Positions 62,936-64,000 of a stretch of 64,000 nt of DNA are shown here, piece after piece. The position numbers and the translations under genes are program-made. Origin of the DNA: an uncultured Verrucomicrobiales bacterium (GTDB lineage: Bacteria > Verrucomicrobiota > Verrucomicrobiia > Verrucomicrobiales > Akkermansiaceae); contig CASICJ010000027.1 in assembly GCA_949373085.1 (NCBI GenBank), positions 1 through 64,000 of the forward strand, given 5' to 3'. Each line of letters begins with the position of its first letter. The first letter of the stretch is position 1. The notes beneath the pieces are model-generated. The model searched no databases. It was not told where the DNA came from and saw only the letters and a list, made by a program, of their open reading frames with translations.

Positions 62936-64000
62936 ATGAAATTTATCGTAATTTTTATTGGACTTGTGTCCGCATGCTTTTGCCACCCTATTGAATTTCA
63001 CAAAGATCCATTCCGCCAGTTGGAGGAAGTATGGCCAACCCCAACAGAGTCGAGGATAGCCTCTGGAGCTCCTGGACCCAAATACTGGCAACAACGAGCC
63101 GATTACAATCTTAAGGTCACGCTAACTGAAAAAAAGAACCTCCTCACCGGTAATGGACAGATTGTCTATCACAACCAATCTCCCCACACCCTGAAGTATA
63201 TCTGGATGCAACTTGACCGGAACAAATTCACTCCGGGATCCATGGGCCACCAAAGCAGCGAAGCCCCGCGAATAGGTAAGATGCAATACGATTCATTTGA
63301 ATCTCTACTCCTGAGGGAAACCTTCGATGGCGGATTTAAAATCACAAAGTTAACAGACGATAGTGGTAACAAACTTGAGCACCGGGTTGTCGACACCATG
63401 ATGAGGGTTGATCTACCCAAGCCACTCAAGCCCGGCGAGAAATTCACCTATCGTATCGATTGGCACTACACCATCACCGACTCGCGCACGAGTCGGGGAC
63501 GTAGCAATATGGAGAAATTTGAAAAAGGTGGGAAAATCTTCGAAATCGCTCAGTGGTATCCACGTGTTTGTGCCTATACCGATGTGCGGGGGTGGCAAAA
63601 TAAAGCCTTTCTTGGACGCGGTGAATTCGCGCTCGAGTTTGGAGACTACCAGGTCCAAATCACCACTCCAGACAACCATGTCGTCGCATCAACGGGCGAA
63701 CTCCAAAATGGAGACAAGGTCTTAAAACCAGTTTGGCAGAAACGCCTTAAGGAAGCCGAATCTGCCAAAGCTCCAATGTTTATCGTCACGCCGGAGGAAG
63801 CTACCAAAAACGAAGAATCAAAATCCAAGGGAACTAAAACGTGGATTTTCAAGGCTAAGAACGTCCGGGATTTCGCTTGGGCCTCATCCAAAAAATTTAT
63901 CTGGGATGCCGTTCAACACAAGCTCACCACAAGCCAGAATCCCGTTTGGGCAATGTCCTACTACCCGAACGAGGCCGAGCCGCTTTGGAGCACCTATTCA
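62936..64000 (+). CDS. M1 family metallopeptidase, partial at window end
   Basis: Starts ATG 62936 (MKFIVIFIGLVSACFC), a signal peptide with possible lipobox. The visible 355 codons cover the N-terminal beta domain of an M1-type aminopeptidase: PKYWQQRADYNLKVTLTEKK, LLTGNGQIVYHNQSP, and IAQWYPRVCAYTDVRGWQNK, followed by FLGRGEFALEFGDYQVQIT and DFAWASSKKF. The HExxH zinc motif lies beyond the window. Follows the L,D-transpeptidase after 52 bp. Confidence 0.8.
   Translation, partial: MKFIVIFIGLVSACFCHPIEFHKDPFRQLEEVWPTPTESRIASGAPGPKYWQQRADYNLKVTLTEKKNLLTGNGQIVYHNQSPHTLKYIWMQLDRNKFTPGSMGHQSSEAPRIGKMQYDSFESLLLRETFDGGFKITKLTDDSGNKLEHRVVDTMMRVDLPKPLKPGEKFTYRIDWHYTITDSRTSRGRSNMEKFEKGGKIFEIAQWYPRVCAYTDVRGWQNKAFLGRGEFALEFGDYQVQITTPDNHVVASTGELQNGDKVLKPVWQKRLKEAESAKAPMFIVTPEEATKNEESKSKGTKTWIFKAKNVRDFAWASSKKFIWDAVQHKLTTSQNPVWAMSYYPNEAEPLWSTYS

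Overview
The window reads as a chromosomal segment of a Verrucomicrobiota bacterium of moderate GC. The main signs are an imuA-imuB-dnaE2 mutagenesis cassette behind a TGTTC-N4-GAACA LexA box (the motif published for Verrucomicrobia), large secreted proteins built from lamin-tail, CotH and discoidin-like modules with a DPDGDG-type tail, an yqjD/yqjE-like trio, twin PilT ATPases beside GspE/GspF, and weak Shine-Dalgarno signals.

Layout. 1-8.7 kb is housekeeping: thrB-thrC, an M50 protease, a TauE/SafE exporter, YebC, small enzymes and a COG2509-type flavoprotein. 8.8-14.1 kb is the SOS mutagenesis cassette. 14.2-23.7 kb is looser: a tRNA-Sec-like gene, a giant CotH/lamin-tail surface protein with a frame-broken tail, a divergent secreted protein that shares its discoidin-like module, and an ankyrin remnant. 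23.8-37.7 kb carries envelope and metabolic genes: LptF/G permease, SulP transporter, NifU-like scaffold, esterase, tRNA-Thr, MFS, heme A synthase, AI-2E permease, thiG, mdh and an SLC13 permease.

37.7-44.0 kb is a small genomic island bounded by a 43-bp direct repeat, the 5' half of tRNA-Arg(TCT) on the left and the complete tRNA on the right. In it lie a truncated tyrosine recombinase, repeated AGGTTGGCCTT motifs that could be recombinase arm sites, a ribbon-helix-helix protein, and an array of short orphan genes separated by three related, imperfectly palindromic elements of about 117 nt that look like integron attC sites. No integron integrase is visible, so this would be a CALIN-type cassette array. 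It is the most interesting part of the window.

44.1-64 kb is again core genome: tmk, the yqjD-like trio, two PilT-type ATPases, trpD, a LolD-like ATPase with GspF and GspE, a 6S-like RNA, a TPR protein, mnmE, hisC, menG/ubiE, an ABC exporter, an L,D-transpeptidase and a partial M1 peptidase.

Several genes expected to be functional (dnaE2, the second pilT, trpD, the CotH-protein tail) are each broken by one-or-two-base indels, several in homopolymers, and the left window edge departs from thrC. The simplest reading is sequencing or assembly error rather than true gene decay, and it should be settled with reads before any biological claim. All functional calls are from motif recognition by eye; no database search was run.
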